Assembly (NCBI GenBank): GCA_020630895.1
Contig: JAHDII010000207.1
Span: 1 to 6,075, forward strand
DNA length: 6,075 bases
DNA from: Saprospiraceae bacterium
Lineage (GTDB): Bacteria > Bacteroidota > Bacteroidia > Chitinophagales > Saprospiraceae
Reading direction: 5' to 3'
Positions 5,409 through 6,075 of this stretch are shown piece by piece; within the stretch, counting starts at the first letter, position 1; each line of letters opens with the position of its first letter. The notes under the pieces were generated by a model that worked only from the letters and a program-made list of their open reading frames with translations, did not search any database and was not told the origin of the DNA. Position numbers and translations under genes: made by a program.

Positions 5409-6075
5409 ATGAAAACATTAGAAGAAAAATTCCAAGAAAAAATAGATGCTGAAATTAAAATTGAAGCCAAAGATTGGATGCCTGAAAAATATCGAAAAAC
5501 ATTAATTCGACAAATTTCTCAACATGCTCATTCTGAAATTGTAGGAATGTTACCAGAAGGGAATTGGTTGACGCGAACTCCTAATCTAAGAAGAAAAGTA
5601 GCCTTGTTGGCTAAAGTTCAAGATGAAGCAGGACATGGATTATATTTATATTCGGCAGCAGAAACACTAGGAGCAGAAAGAGATCAATTATTTCAAGACT
5701 TGAACTCTGGAAAAGCAAAATATTCTAGTATTTTTAATTATCCTACAACTTCTTGGGCAGATATAGGTGCTATTGGTTGGTTAGTAGATGGTGCAGCAAT
5801 TATGAATCAAGTTATGCTGACTCGTACTTCTTATGGTCCTTATGCAAGAGCTATGGTAAAGATTTGTAAAGAAGAATCTTTTCATCAAAGACAAGGCTAT
5901 GAAATTATGCTCACTTTAGCACAAGGAACACCTGAACAAAAAGAAATGGCACAAGATGCTCTCAATCGTTGGTGGTGGCCTTCTTTAATGATGTTTGGTC
6001 CTAGTGATAAAGAATCTACTCATTCTGCTCAATCTATGAAATGGAAAATTAAAAGAAAATCTAATGATGAATTGC
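5409..6075 (+). CDS. paaA: Phenylacetyl-CoA 1,2-epoxidase, oxygenase subunit PaaA (3' end cut by window edge)
   Basis: PaaA is the catalytic di-iron subunit of the soluble PaaABCE complex that epoxidises the aromatic ring of phenylacetyl-CoA. The first 222 residues are present out of roughly 310. They follow the E. coli protein, as I recall it, almost without gaps: DWMPEKYRKTLIRQISQHAH (22-41), SEIVGMLPEGNW (42-53), KVQDEAGHGLYLYSAAETLG (69-88), KYSSIFNYPT (104-113), SWADIGAIGWLVDGAA (115-130), TSYGPYARAMVKICKEESFH (140-159) and WWPSLMMFGP (189-198). The di-iron ligand motifs are present as Glu43, Glu73-x-x-His76 and Glu156-x-x-His159. The start codon has no Shine-Dalgarno sequence and follows TAATTTTT. 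paaB, paaC and paaD would be expected beyond the right edge, but this cannot be seen here. Confidence 0.97.
   Translation, partial: MKTLEEKFQEKIDAEIKIEAKDWMPEKYRKTLIRQISQHAHSEIVGMLPEGNWLTRTPNLRRKVALLAKVQDEAGHGLYLYSAAETLGAERDQLFQDLNSGKAKYSSIFNYPTTSWADIGAIGWLVDGAAIMNQVMLTRTSYGPYARAMVKICKEESFHQRQGYEIMLTLAQGTPEQKEMAQDALNRWWWPSLMMFGPSDKESTHSAQSMKWKIKRKSNDEL

Overview
The window comes from a very AT-rich genome of the phylum Bacteroidota, most likely a member of the Flavobacteriia. Three things point there. The promoter ahead of paaE has the phylum-specific form (TTTG, then TAnnTTTG). Start codons have no Shine-Dalgarno sequence. The protein types are also typical: a GH92 lipoprotein, a FucP/GluP-type sugar carrier, and a glycosylasparaginase that matches, from memory, the Elizabethkingia (formerly Flavobacterium) meningoseptica enzyme along most of its length. 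I cannot name the species.

The left two thirds (1-4036) is a leftward gene set on the minus strand. In transcription order it encodes an exported glycosylasparaginase (4036-3038), an inner-membrane sugar/H+ symporter of the major facilitator superfamily (3000-1603) and a GH92 alpha-mannosidase lipoprotein (1585 to beyond the left edge). The gaps are only 37 and 17 bases, so this looks like one operon. Together the products suit the breakdown of mannose-rich N-glycoproteins: mannose trimming at the cell surface, cleavage of the GlcNAc-asparagine bond, and import of a released sugar. That joint role is inferred from families and gene order.

The right third (4243-6075) runs the other way and begins a phenylacetate catabolism operon. 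It holds paaE, the reductase of the phenylacetyl-CoA epoxidase, and then paaA, the di-iron oxygenase subunit, which is cut by the right edge. The two divergent units share a 206-base intergenic region. It contains a good Bacteroidota promoter for paaE and, directly over the expected transcription start, a perfect 8+8 base palindrome that looks like a repressor operator. The promoter also shows that paaE starts at 4243 rather than at an in-frame ATG further upstream (4195).

Two structures are not explained by the genes. One is a perfect 23-base inverted repeat with an 11-base loop inside the signal-peptide codons of the GH92 gene (1507-1563). The other is an 18-base-pair hairpin with one mismatch in the 77-base gap between paaE and paaA (5346-5393). 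I see no mobile element, CRISPR array, tRNA or rRNA, and no wholly new system. The enzymes belong to known families, and the unusual signals are in the DNA or RNA structure.
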